Of a stretch of DNA of 64,000 nucleotides, positions 1 to 8,272 are shown piece after piece (the stretch's first letter is position 1; every line of letters starts with the position of its first letter). The DNA is from Clostridia bacterium. Its GTDB lineage: Bacteria; Bacillota; Clostridia; Christensenellales; Aristaeellaceae. The DNA is taken from positions 62,001 through 126,000 of the forward strand of contig JAFRQX010000013.1 of NCBI GenBank assembly GCA_017428385.1, written 5' to 3'. The position numbers and the translations under genes were made by a program. The notes beneath the pieces were generated by a model that made no database searches, was not told the origin of the DNA, and saw only the letters and a list, made by a program, of their open reading frames with translations.

Positions 1-1180
1 GCATGCCGTTCCGGTTGGCGTCGTTGACCAGCGCGCATTCGGTCGCTTCTCCCACAGCCTCCCCTTCCTCCAGCTCCGCGTCGGAACACAGGGCCATGGC
101 GGACATCAGCAGTTTCTCATCGTCAGTCACTTTCCGGACCACGGTCATTTTGTTCTGGGTCAGGGTACCGGTTTTATCCGAGCAGATAATCTGGGTGCAG
201 CCCAGGGTCTCCACAGCCGTCAGCTTCCGAATAATGGCATGGTTCTTGCTCATCTTGGTCACGCCGATGGAGAGCAGCACCGTTACCACCGCGCTCAGGC
301 CTTCCGGAATGGCCGCCACGGCCAGGGAAACCGCGATCATGAAGGTGTCCAGGACGGCCTTTCCGCCGTTCCGCACCAGGTTGACGATAAACACAAAGGC
401 GCAGATCACAAGGATCATCGCGGACAGTTTCCGGGACAGTTCCTTCAGCTTGATCTGCAGGGGTGTCTCCTCGTCCTTCGCGTTGGTCAGGGCATCCGCA
501 ATGGCGCCCATTTCCGTATCCATGCCTGTGCCGGTCACAACGGCGTGTCCCCGTCCATAGGTGACGATGGAGCCCATGTACACCATGTTTTTCCGGTCGC
601 CCAGGGAGACTTCCCCGTTCTCGGCGGCTGCCAGCGCTTCGCTCTGCTTCTCCACATCCGTGGATTCACCGGTCAGGGCCGCTTCCTGCGTCTTCATGGA
701 CGCGCATTCCACAATCCGGGCGTCCGCGGGCACAGCATCCCCGGCCTCCAGGATCAGCATATCGCCCCGGACCACTTCGTCCGCGTGGATGGTTTTCAGG
801 TGGCCGCCGCGGATTACCTTCGCGGTGGCTGCCGCCACCTGCTGTAGCGCCTCAATTGCGGCCTCCGCCTTGCTCTCCTGGTAAACGCCCAGGCAGGCGT
901 TGATCAGCACCACCGCCAGGATGATGATGGTATCGGTCAGGCTCTCACCGGCATACAATGCCGTGATGGCGCTTACCACCGCAGCGATAATCAGGACGAT
1001 GGTCATGGGATCCTTCAGTTCCCCGAGGAACTTCCTGATCAGGCTTTCCTTTTCGCCTTCCTTCAGCTTGTTGTGTCCATCCCGGACCAGCCGTACCGCA
1101 GCCTCTTCGTCGCTCAGGCCTTCCATGGAGGAACCCGCCTCTGCCAGTACAGCCTCTTTTTCCTCAAGATACGGTTTCAA
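1..1180 (-). CDS. P-type Ca2+-transporting ATPase, 5' part (runs off the window)
   Basis: The first 393 codons are present; the rest lies beyond base 1. The protein begins with a cation-ATPase N domain, followed by paired hydrophobic helices. The actuator loop carries TGES, a PEGL motif lies in the fourth membrane segment, and the phosphorylation motif DKTGTLTQNK follows. PEGL and the order of parts fit type II (SERCA/PMCA-like) calcium pumps, which use ATP to export Ca2+ across the cell membrane. I chose the TTG start at 1180 because GGAGGG lies about 8 bases upstream and the reading begins directly with the family's N terminus. It appears to stand alone, with a 102-bp gap to the next gene. 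The exact ion cannot be proven from this fragment. Confidence 0.9.
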   Translation of the reverse strand, partial: MKPYLEEKEAVLAEAGSSMEGLSDEEAAVRLVRDGHNKLKEGEKESLIRKFLGELKDPMTIVLIIAAVVSAITALYAGESLTDTIIILAVVLINACLGVYQESKAEAAIEALQQVAAATAKVIRGGHLKTIHADEVVRGDMLILEAGDAVPADARIVECASMKTQEAALTGESTDVEKQSEALAAAENGEVSLGDRKNMVYMGSIVTYGRGHAVVTGTGMDTEMGAIADALTNAKDEETPLQIKLKELSRKLSAMILVICAFVFIVNLVRNGGKAVLDTFMIAVSLAVAAIPEGLSAVVTVLLSIGVTKMSKNHAIIRKLTAVETLGCTQIICSDKTGTLTQNKMTVVRKVTDDEKLLMSAMALCSDAELEEGEAVGEATECALVNDANRNGM

Positions 1181-1282
1181 TCGTTTTGCCCTCCTCTGCT
1201 TGATGCAGTATCACCTACGAATGAATATCCTGTTTTTGCCATTGTATACCGGACCGACCGCACAATTCAAGCGCCGGCTGCA

Positions 1283-2398
1283 TTACCGCTGTTCATTTTT
1301 CTGTCTGGCAGCCGCCTCAATATGCGCTTCCGGCGCTTCCATGATATTCCAGCATAACGCGGCGCCTTCAAATCCGTGACGCCTGACCGCAGCCAGGGAT
1401 TCCGCTATATAGTCCGGATCCGTCCTGACAATTTCCTTATCATAATTGATCTCAATCCCCGGATATTTCCCGCATGCAACCTTCCCCACCGCATCCAGCT
1501 GGGTTTCCAGCAGGGTGATGCCTTCCGGAAGGCTGACGCGGCCTCGGGCCTTGGGGGCATGCTGTTCAAACAGCGCGTATTCATATCCGATTCCCGCGGG
1601 AGCGTCTGTCCTCCGGTAAAGCATCGGCTTGATGAAGTCAGCGTACTTCGTGATCATCCCGTAGTTCTGGCCCACAAACCGGCTGACAACCGGAGCAAAC
1701 AGATCCAGCCCGACAATCAGGCCTTTCTCCTTGAAAAACCGGCTGAGATCCCAGACTGACTCGGCTATGATTTCTTCTTTTGCCTCAAAAAAGCGCTGGG
1801 CCAGCGGATCTTCCAGGACGAACCGCCCGTCCACCGGACAGGCTGCCATATCAAAAAAGGAATCCTTTTTCAGCTCATATTGTTCCCGGACAGCATCTGT
1901 ATTCACGCCTTTTTGCCGGAAAACCTGCCTGCAGTTTTCACACCCGCAGCTTAAAACGCCGGACACACCGGTCACAAAGGACTGGCTCCTGACCCTGTCC
2001 AGGAATACCCCGTCAAAGCCGCATTCAGCAAAATAATGCTCATATACGTCCTTCACAGTCTGGATATTCCGCCGGGACGACGGGCAGGAAAATACGAATG
2101 CCTTCCCTTCCTGCTCGACGGGAGTTTCAATCGGTCTCCCGAAAAGGTCCACCGCCTGGTCGGTCTCCGCCACGTCGCTGATCTCCGTAAAGACCGGAAG
2201 CCAGAGCACCATCTGGATGCCCTTTTCGTGAAGATACGTCCCCAGCGTCCTGTAAACTGCCGCATCCGTATTCCAGCCGATAATCACCTTTTCAACCGGA
2301 ATCCGGGCGGAAATCTCTTCAATTTTACGGATCATGTCCTCCGGCTTGTCATGTTCCGCGTGCCATGATCCCGCAAATATCTGCAGTATGTATTTCAT
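1283..2398 (-). CDS. TIM-barrel glycoside-hydrolase-like protein of unknown specificity
   Basis: A 371-residue cytoplasmic-looking protein without signal peptide. Successive beta-strand-like stretches (QIFAGSW, VIIGWNTD, MVLWLPVF, DGVFLDRVR, IVGLDLFAP, DFIKPMLY) read like a TIM barrel of the putative glycosidase type, with FDGVFLDR resembling an active-site strand carrying Asp. A short cysteine cluster (CGCENC, about residues 155-160) is odd for a glycosidase and may bind metal. The start at 2398 has a purine-rich GGAAAGAAG upstream. It lies alone between the ATPase gene and the ArsR-type regulator. I do not recognise the precise family; an enzyme acting on sugars is inference from fold-like features only. 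Confidence 0.55.
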   Translation of the reverse strand: MKYILQIFAGSWHAEHDKPEDMIRKIEEISARIPVEKVIIGWNTDAAVYRTLGTYLHEKGIQMVLWLPVFTEISDVAETDQAVDLFGRPIETPVEQEGKAFVFSCPSSRRNIQTVKDVYEHYFAECGFDGVFLDRVRSQSFVTGVSGVLSCGCENCRQVFRQKGVNTDAVREQYELKKDSFFDMAACPVDGRFVLEDPLAQRFFEAKEEIIAESVWDLSRFFKEKGLIVGLDLFAPVVSRFVGQNYGMITKYADFIKPMLYRRTDAPAGIGYEYALFEQHAPKARGRVSLPEGITLLETQLDAVGKVACGKYPGIEINYDKEIVRTDPDYIAESLAAVRRHGFEGAALCWNIMEAPEAHIEAAARQKNEQR

Positions 2399-2487
2399 GG
2401 GTGCTTCTTTCCTTTTCTGTTATGAGTTCCAGATCTGCTCTAGTATATCATCTGCACACGCAAAAAAACAGCGGATCTGATACAGAA

Positions 2488-2518
2488 CGCGGCCCCGGTG
2501 ACAAACACCGGGGCCGCG
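2488..2518 (-). terminator. GC-rich hairpin downstream of the ArsR-type gene
   Basis: A perfect 13-bp stem (arms 2488-2500 and 2506-2518) with a 5-base loop. The minus-strand T run (2462-2468) lies about 20 bases beyond the stem, so it is not a textbook terminator but probably protects or ends the 3093-2533 transcript. Confidence 0.55.
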
Positions 2519-2532
2519 CTGCACATACTGGA

Positions 2533-3093
2533 TTATTTCTGCGGTTTAATCCGCCAGTACCCTTTGGAGTTCCGGTCCAGGAGCCCTTCCGCCACCAGAT
2601 CCCGGCGGATGGTACAGAAATCATCATGAAAATCCGCAATGATGATATTCACTTCCCGCTCCGGGTAGATCCGGTCATACTCGAAGGCGTCCGCAATCAC
2701 TTCCAGGACGATCCGTTCCTTCTTCTGCTGGGCGGGGATGGATTTCAGCTTCCCGTATTCGAAGAACGCGTTGATGACCTTCTGGCGGTATTCAGCATCC
2801 CGTTTCGCCTGGAGATCCGCTTCGTCAGATTTTTCCTGGATGATCTCCAGAATACTGGTGTGGAAGATATCCTTGTTCAGTGAGTACATCATATAATACT
2901 GGCTTTTGTAGGAGGTCACTGCGCCGGCATCCGCCAGCTTTTTCAGGTGGAAGGACACCGTGGGCGCAGAAATGCCGAGCCTTTCGGCCAGGCGTTCCAC
3001 ATACATATCTTCGATCGCCAGCGATTTCAGGATCTGCAGCCGGGACTTGTCAGACAGGCATTTGAAAAGCTGGATGGCTTCGGATTCTGTCAT
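2533..3093 (-). CDS. ArsR-type winged-helix regulator with C-terminal DUF2087
   Basis: 186 residues. Residues 1-80 form an ArsR-like winged helix (SDKSRLQILKSL, then the recognition region ISAPTVSFHLKKLADAGAV). The C-terminal half (RDAEYRQKVINAFFEYGKLKSIPAQQKKERIVLEV... split here into short motifs: GKLKSIPAQ, YPEREVN, DFCTIRRDLV) matches DUF2087, a domain often joined to such regulators. No CxC metal site is visible, so metal sensing is not supported. I moved the start to 3093: its ATG overlaps the stop of the upstream gene (ATGA) and follows GGGAGG. The pair is therefore translationally coupled. The ligand and targets are unknown. Confidence 0.82.
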   Translation of the reverse strand: MTESEAIQLFKCLSDKSRLQILKSLAIEDMYVERLAERLGISAPTVSFHLKKLADAGAVTSYKSQYYMMYSLNKDIFHTSILEIIQEKSDEADLQAKRDAEYRQKVINAFFEYGKLKSIPAQQKKERIVLEVIADAFEYDRIYPEREVNIIIADFHDDFCTIRRDLVAEGLLDRNSKGYWRIKPQK

Positions 3094-3461
3094 TCTGCTC
3101 CCTCCCATACCTTTTCAAAGTGTTCGCGGATTTCATGAACCACGTCAAGCTTGACCTGCTCTGTCTGCATCCTGGCCAGGTCGTCGTGTTCCTTCGCCTT
3201 TTCATACGCGGTCTTCCAACTGGCCGGAACGGTCTCCGTCCACCCGATAAAGAACTGCTTCACCGCGGCGGGATCTCCCCTGCCGATCCGCACGCCCGCA
3301 CCCAGCATAGTACGGTAATTGTCATAGATATTGCCCTTCACTTTTTCAAAAACTGCTTCATCCTGCCGGTCATCCGCAGTCAGTTCCCGGTCGCGCTGTC
3401 CGCACGCCGCAATCTTTTCATCAAACCATTTGTTCATTTCAGATACTTTCTGTTCAATCAT
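3090..3461 (-). CDS. Small helical protein coupled to the ArsR/DUF2087 regulator
   Basis: 123 residues, hydrophilic and mostly helical, with no recognised domain. It begins MIEQKVSEMNKWFDEKI after a strong GGAGGT site ending 5 bases before the ATG at 3461; a longer frame exists but lacks a better ribosome site. The last four bases overlap the regulator gene start, so the two are almost certainly co-expressed, this one first. The sequence IGWTETVPASWKTAYEKAKEHDD is reminiscent of small conserved proteins found with ArsR-like genes. A partner or target of the regulator is inference only. Confidence 0.7.
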   Translation of the reverse strand: MIEQKVSEMNKWFDEKIAACGQRDRELTADDRQDEAVFEKVKGNIYDNYRTMLGAGVRIGRGDPAAVKQFFIGWTETVPASWKTAYEKAKEHDDLARMQTEQVKLDVVHEIREHFEKVWEGAE

Positions 3462-3634
3462 ACTGTTACCTCCATTTATCCGCATCCGGTATAATCGATG
3501 TAGCCGGCGCTTGAAGTCCATTTCGAAATACACATCATTACCCTGGCGCATTTTTATCATATCATAGTCTAATCGGATTTGCAATACTATTTAGATGTTT
3601 ATCAAATCATTTATTCGAACAGCAAGAGAAATGA

Positions 3635-3664
3635 GAAAAAGAGCCCCTGATTCCTCAGGGGCTC
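3635..3664 (-). terminator. Terminator of the rex-to-hydrogenase unit
   Basis: Ten-bp stem GAGCCCCTGA/TCAGGGGCTC with a 4-base loop, followed on the minus strand by TTTTTCTC. It lies 18 bases after the hydrogenase stop codon. Confidence 0.9.
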
Positions 3665-3681
3665 CCGCATTCTGAAACTGT

Positions 3682-5103
3682 TTATTTCAGCATGGATACC
3701 GCGTCCGCGATGGTCTTTTCCAGCGCTTCATGACCGTACTGGTCCACCGCCGCCTTGTTCTTTTCACCGTGGGTCAGGTTGCCTGCCCCGCCGATACAGC
3801 CACTGATGCAGGCCATGCCTTCGATGAAGTTCGCGTCCAGGGCATTCCGACTCTTGCGCATCAGGGCAGCCTTGCACTCTTCAATACCGTCGCAGGTGCA
3901 GGCCTTCAGTTCAAACTCGTCCAGCTGCTGTTCCTTCAGCGCTTCGGCAACCGCGTCGGACAGTCCGCCGCTCCGGGCAAAAATCCGGCCGAAGTAGGAG
4001 GCATTGTCCAGCGTTGCCTCCTCCAGGGTGGTCAGGTCAATATCCCGGCTGTCAAACAGCGCCTGCAGTTCCTCAAAGGTGATTGCCGCGTCCACATAGG
4101 GCTTCACGCTGTCCAGCTGCACCTCCGCCTTCTTGGCCGTGCAGGGCCCGATGAAGACGATCTTCACGTTTTCCTCATGTTCCTTGATATACTTGGCCAG
4201 GGTTGCCATCGGGGACATATTGTGGGAGATGTAGGGAGCCAGTGCCGGGAAAGCGGTTTTGACGTAGCGCACAAACGCCGGGCAGCAAGAGCTGGTCAGG
4301 AATCCCTTCTCCACCAGTTCCCTGGATTCCGTCTGCGCCACCATGTCACCGCCCAGGGCCACTTCCACCACCGTATAGAAGCCCAGCTTCTTGATGCCGG
4401 TGATCACCTGTCCCAGTTTCACGTAGTTCATCTGGCTGCCGATGGCGGGCGCCACCAGCGCGTACACCTTATACTTGCTGTTGTCCTGGCTCCGCTTCAG
4501 CATATCGATTACATTGATGATAAAGGACTTGTCAGAGATCGCGCCGAAGGGGCACTGATATACGCACGCACCGCACTGGATGCACTTCTCGTCGTCAATC
4601 TTCGCCGCGTTATCCTCGTTGATCGAGATGGCTTTGATCTTGCAGGCATTCTGGCAGGGCCGCTTCCGGTTGACAATGGCACTGTAGGGGCATACCTTGG
4701 CGCACATGCCGCATTCCACGCACTTGGTTTTGTCAATGTGCGCCTCGTGCTTGTGGTCGAAGGAAATCGCGCCGCGCTTGCACACGTCCTCGCAGCGGTG
4801 GGCCAGGCAGCCCCGGCAGGATTCCGTAACCTGGTATCCCACCGCGGGGCAGTCGTCACAGGCAATGTCGATCACCTGGATGATGTTATCCGAGTTTCCA
4901 CCGCCCATAGCCAGCTTGACCCGTTCTCCCAGGATCGCCCGCTCCTTGTATACGCAGCAGCGCATAGTCGGCACCTTGCCGGGCACAATGGCCTTCGGGA
5001 TGTCCATCACGTTTTCCATCAGCGTATCATTCCAGGCGTGGCGCGCCACTTCCCGCAGCACTTTGTATTTCAGATGTTGAACCTTCGTATCAAACTTATG
5101 CAT
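3682..5103 (-). CDS. [FeFe] hydrogenase, group B type
   Basis: 473 residues. N-terminal cysteine-rich part (residues 49-190) holds an unusual early cluster (CC at 49-50, CDDC 82-85, CRGC 96-99) and then ferredoxin-type 4Fe-4S motifs (CVECGMCAKVCP and CIQCGACVYQCP). The H-cluster domain has all three signatures: TSSCCPAF (270-277), GPCTAKK (319-325) and MACISGC (430-436). The TSSCCPA form and monomeric size fit group B, whose members are thought to exchange electrons between ferredoxin and H2 in the cytoplasm. It is last in the unit, 9 bp after the phosphatase gene, behind GAGGTGAG. The known pairing of group B with group C sensors suggests it is the output or partner of the HydS-like protein. 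Confidence 0.9.
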   Translation of the reverse strand: MHKFDTKVQHLKYKVLREVARHAWNDTLMENVMDIPKAIVPGKVPTMRCCVYKERAILGERVKLAMGGGNSDNIIQVIDIACDDCPAVGYQVTESCRGCLAHRCEDVCKRGAISFDHKHEAHIDKTKCVECGMCAKVCPYSAIVNRKRPCQNACKIKAISINEDNAAKIDDEKCIQCGACVYQCPFGAISDKSFIINVIDMLKRSQDNSKYKVYALVAPAIGSQMNYVKLGQVITGIKKLGFYTVVEVALGGDMVAQTESRELVEKGFLTSSCCPAFVRYVKTAFPALAPYISHNMSPMATLAKYIKEHEENVKIVFIGPCTAKKAEVQLDSVKPYVDAAITFEELQALFDSRDIDLTTLEEATLDNASYFGRIFARSGGLSDAVAEALKEQQLDEFELKACTCDGIEECKAALMRKSRNALDANFIEGMACISGCIGGAGNLTHGEKNKAAVDQYGHEALEKTIADAVSMLK

Positions 5104-5112
5104 GCTCTCACC

Positions 5113-6282
5113 TCAAAAATAACTGACCTTGATCCGTTTGCCCATCTTCTGCAGTGCCGCGCTCAATTCCTGAACCAGGTTCATCTTAATGCTGAAATTG
5201 ATCGGCAGGTCCGGGTTCTGATGCGCCGGGTTGATTGCCCGGCCCACATAGAAATTGATGTCCGTCGCTTCCTCAAACAGCAGCTGGCTGATCAGGGAGG
5301 CGCCGTCCTTGTGATTGCTCCATTCGTCGTAGCAGGTATTGTCCCCGATGAAATCCTGGGCATACTGCACCACCCGGTTCACCGTGATCACGCCTTCAGT
5401 CACCAGGTCCACGCCCTCCAGCTTCGCGATGGGCGGGATGTCCCCCTCATAGTTCAGGGAAGGCCGCAGCGGCTTGTTCAGCCACTTTGCCGCCAGGGAG
5501 GACGTGGTTCCGCCGCAGATGATGTGCTTTCCTTCCTTGGCAAAGAACAGGCTCATCATCCGGTCCGTGTCGTCCCGGTTTCCGGGCGGGCCGAAGAGCA
5601 TATTCATCGGCACCCGCCTGCGCATCCGCACCACGCAGGACGTGGCGTCGTCACCCGGTTTTTCGCCGTACAGCCGGTCGCACTCGTCCACCAGCATGGT
5701 GGACAGCAGCTTTGCGGAATACCCGCACAGGTTCATGGCCTCCATGTAGGAGATGATATCTTCCCGCTTCCAGCCGAAGTTGTATCCTACGCCGATGCCG
5801 GCATGGGGACAGCCGTCGCTCATGGCAATGAACACGTCATTTTCCTGCAGCCGGATCACCGAGCGGTAGATCTGCTTCCCGCCGATGGACATCTCCTGCC
5901 GGGGATAATCCCAGTTGGCGTCGTCCCGCAGCAGGATTACATGGGGATTGTCATACTGGATCACTTCCGCCGTACGGTTCTGGATGATCCGCAGGATGGT
6001 AAAAGTGGAATAGGCCACGCCCCGCACCGAGCAGACCGGCAGGGTGGCGGCGATGGTTTCCACGCACTCTTCCAGCGACAAGCCCGCCGCCAGCATGGTG
6101 GAAATGATCTTGCTGGTCAGGGTGGACAGGATGCTGGCCTTCACGCCGCTGCCCAGTCCGTCCGCCAGCACGATCACCGTGGAGCCATCCTCCTGCTCGG
6201 CGATATCCACATGATCGCCGCACAGCTGTTCGCCTGTATGGTTAATGCTTTTGAAGCCGATATCGCAGCAAAGATCATTCAT
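5113..6282 (-). CDS. SpoIIE-type PP2C serine/threonine phosphatase of the sensory hydrogenase module
   Basis: 389 residues. The N-terminal half has the PP2C/SpoIIE pattern: GEQLCGDHVDI, then the metal-binding Asp in IVLADGLGSGVKAS, later AMSDGCPHAGIG and GDDATSCVVRMRR. The remaining ~170 residues form a separate unknown domain beginning near MNMLFGPPGNRDD. Its ATG lies within the last codons of the HydS-like gene (8-bp overlap), so translation is coupled. Phosphatases of this kind are known neighbours of group C [FeFe] hydrogenases, where they are proposed to relay the H2 signal. The target phosphoprotein is not visible in this window. Confidence 0.85.
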   Translation of the reverse strand: MNDLCCDIGFKSINHTGEQLCGDHVDIAEQEDGSTVIVLADGLGSGVKASILSTLTSKIISTMLAAGLSLEECVETIAATLPVCSVRGVAYSTFTILRIIQNRTAEVIQYDNPHVILLRDDANWDYPRQEMSIGGKQIYRSVIRLQENDVFIAMSDGCPHAGIGVGYNFGWKREDIISYMEAMNLCGYSAKLLSTMLVDECDRLYGEKPGDDATSCVVRMRRRVPMNMLFGPPGNRDDTDRMMSLFFAKEGKHIICGGTTSSLAAKWLNKPLRPSLNYEGDIPPIAKLEGVDLVTEGVITVNRVVQYAQDFIGDNTCYDEWSNHKDGASLISQLLFEEATDINFYVGRAINPAHQNPDLPINFSIKMNLVQELSAALQKMGKRIKVSYF

Positions 6283-7951
6283 TGGTAATCGACTCCTTCA
6301 GCTTGGACAGCGCAATCTTGGTTTCCGCAGCGGTCTCGCCCAGCAGGGAAGCAATCTCCTGCACAATGCGCATCTGCTTCTCCACCACCTTGTCTGCCAC
6401 TTCCACCGTCTGCCGGCTGATCTCTTCCTTCTCTCTGCGCGTTTCCTCTTCCATGGTCACGTCGCGCATGATGCACAGGATCATCCGGCCTTCCTCCGCG
6501 GGCACCACGGTCTGCTCCACATAGCAGCCGTATTCGGTCAGGTATACCCGCTCGTTGAAAATCCCCCTGTGGGTCTTCTGCACCTTCATGAAGGGCAGCG
6601 GATCCAGGATGCGCACCACCTGGTCGCCCAGCACCGCGCCGGCATCATGGATATTCAGCAGCTTCATCATCATGGGGTTGATCTGCTGAACCTCCAGCCG
6701 GTCATTGAGCATCAGGATGCCGTTGGGGGAATTGCGGGAAATGGCGTCCGTCATGTTCTCCGCCTTGTTCATCAGGAAAGGCAGGCACATGGAGATTTCG
6801 GCCTTTCCCTGGTAGATGGCAATCGCCTTTTCCCGGCACGTATCGTATCCGCAGGAGCCGCAGTTCAGCTCCTGGCTGGGCTTGAACTTGCCCATTTCCC
6901 GCAGGATCTCCGTGATTTCCGCTTCGGACGGCATGGCCGCCTTCAGGTCAATGGGCTCAAAGAACTTCCGCATCTGCCGGTTCTCCGGCTGCCGGATTTC
7001 AAAATCGCTGTCCCCTGCGAAGGAAGACACCGCAAGGTAATCCTGCACGGGGCTGCACCGATTCTTTTCCATCACCGGGCCGCCCAGGCAGCTGCCCTTG
7101 CACGCGCTCATCTCTATAAAGCAGTGGTGGATCCTTCCGCTCTCGATGTCCTTCAGGGCCGCGATGCAGTTTTCCACGCCGTCCACTGCCAGGTAGGTAT
7201 AATCCGGTGCGTCGCAGTCCATGGTCTTCAGGATGCCGCCGGTTGTGGGAAAGAACCGTGTCCGGCTGTTGGGTTCAGGGGTGATATCCTGCCGCAGGCC
7301 GATCTTCTCCGCCCGCAGCCAGCTGGTCAGTTCCTCAAAGGTCAGCACGGCGTCCACGATTCCCTCGTAGTATTCCGCCTCATCCTTCTTGGCCATGCAG
7401 GGTCCGATGAACACCGTCTTCGCGTTGGGAATCCGCTTTTTGATGTCCTGGCAATGGGCCTGCATGGGCGAAACCACGTCCGCCAGGTACTTCAGCTCCC
7501 GCGGGAAGAACTTCTGGATCAGCAGGTTAATGCTGTGACAGCAGGAAGAGATGACGATATCGCGGTCATCCTCCCGCAGCATACGGTCGTATTCCCGCTT
7601 CACCTGGGTAGCTCCCAGGGCGGTTTCCTCCGCGTCCCGGAAGCCCAGTCTCTGCAGGGCTTCCCGCATGCTTTCAATACCCACGCCGGGATAGTTTGCG
7701 ATAAAGGAAGGCGCCAGGGAGGCCACAACGGGCTCCCCGCTCTGGATCATTACCTTCACCTTTTCCGTCTCGTCCACAATCTGCTTGGCATTTTGCGGAC
7801 AGACAACAAAACAGGTACCGCACAGGATGCACTCATTGCCGATAATATGGGCCTGGTTTCCCGAAAAGCGGATGGATTTCACCGGGCAGTGCCGGATACA
7901 TTTATAACAGTTTTTACAGTTTGTTTTTTTCAGTGTCAGGCCGTGCGGCAT
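6275..7951 (-). CDS. Sensory [FeFe] hydrogenase (HydS-like, group C) with PAS domain
   Basis: 558 residues from the ATG at 7951, which follows AGGAGG; an in-frame TTG lies 6 codons upstream. Order of parts: two 4Fe-4S motifs (CKNCYKCIRHCP at 12-23; CILCGTCFVVCP at 41-52), altered H-cluster signatures (SSCCHS 135-140, GPCMAKK 183-189, MSACKGSC 281-288), an extra Fe-S motif (CGSCGYDTC 364-372 to C389), a PAS domain (about 403-500) and a coiled-coil tail (503-555). Altered H-cluster surroundings plus PAS are the marks of group C, thought to sense H2 rather than turn it over. It has no kinase domain; the overlapping phosphatase gene probably provides the output. Confidence 0.88.
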   Translation of the reverse strand: MPHGLTLKKTNCKNCYKCIRHCPVKSIRFSGNQAHIIGNECILCGTCFVVCPQNAKQIVDETEKVKVMIQSGEPVVASLAPSFIANYPGVGIESMREALQRLGFRDAEETALGATQVKREYDRMLREDDRDIVISSCCHSINLLIQKFFPRELKYLADVVSPMQAHCQDIKKRIPNAKTVFIGPCMAKKDEAEYYEGIVDAVLTFEELTSWLRAEKIGLRQDITPEPNSRTRFFPTTGGILKTMDCDAPDYTYLAVDGVENCIAALKDIESGRIHHCFIEMSACKGSCLGGPVMEKNRCSPVQDYLAVSSFAGDSDFEIRQPENRQMRKFFEPIDLKAAMPSEAEITEILREMGKFKPSQELNCGSCGYDTCREKAIAIYQGKAEISMCLPFLMNKAENMTDAISRNSPNGILMLNDRLEVQQINPMMMKLLNIHDAGAVLGDQVVRILDPLPFMKVQKTHRGIFNERVYLTEYGCYVEQTVVPAEEGRMILCIMRDVTMEEETRREKEEISRQTVEVADKVVEKQMRIVQEIASLLGETAAETKIALSKLKESITNE

Positions 7952-7967
7952 GCGGCTTCCTCCTTGC

Positions 7968-8003
7968 AAAAAGGCGCCGGGCGGTGTTTCCTCCGCCCGG
8001 TGC
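7968..8003 (-). terminator. Internal terminator or attenuator between ferredoxin and hydS-like genes
   Basis: Ten-bp GC stem (arms 7975-7984 and 7994-8003, one G-U pair) and five T on the minus strand (7968-7972). It sits inside an otherwise unbroken operon, and its T run merges with the AGGAGG site of the next gene, so read-through must occur for the sensor and hydrogenase to be made. Confidence 0.7.
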
Positions 8004-8011
8004 GTATTGAT

Positions 8012-8254
8012 TTACGCCAACTTCGCCTTCACTTGTTTCTCAAAAAATTCCTTTACGCTTTCAGGTGAAACGGAGAACAGTGCCCCGTCCACGGTCACGC
8101 ACACACCCTGCTGGCATTTGCCCATGCAGAAGGTGCCGCCCAGTTCGATCCGGTCTCCCAGATCATTCTCCGCGATCAGGGCCTGCAGCTGTTCAACTAC
8201 CGGCCGTGATCCCTTGATGTGGCAGGAAGACCCGATACAGACTGTGATTTTCAT
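8012..8254 (-). CDS. Thioredoxin-like [2Fe-2S] ferredoxin
   Basis: 80 residues, the full length of a stand-alone thioredoxin-fold ferredoxin related to NuoE/HydC C-terminal parts. Four cysteines in the family pattern: CIGSSC (residues 6-11) and CMGKC (about 43-47). The product would carry electrons at a [2Fe-2S] cluster in the cytoplasm. GGAGG lies 10 bases before the ATG. The gene is 18 bp after the kinase-like gene and is followed by an internal terminator-like hairpin before the hydS-like gene. Small ferredoxins of this sort are regular members of [FeFe] hydrogenase clusters, so it likely serves the hydrogenases. Confidence 0.85.
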   Translation of the reverse strand: MKITVCIGSSCHIKGSRPVVEQLQALIAENDLGDRIELGGTFCMGKCQQGVCVTVDGALFSVSPESVKEFFEKQVKAKLA

Positions 8255-8272
8255 ATGCTTTATCCTCCGTTC

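Noticed and set aside
3682..5103. Electron-bifurcating (trimeric) hydrogenase large subunit
   Set aside because: No NuoF-like or NuoE-HydB partner genes accompany it and the protein is short; the H-cluster motifs fit the monomeric group B type.
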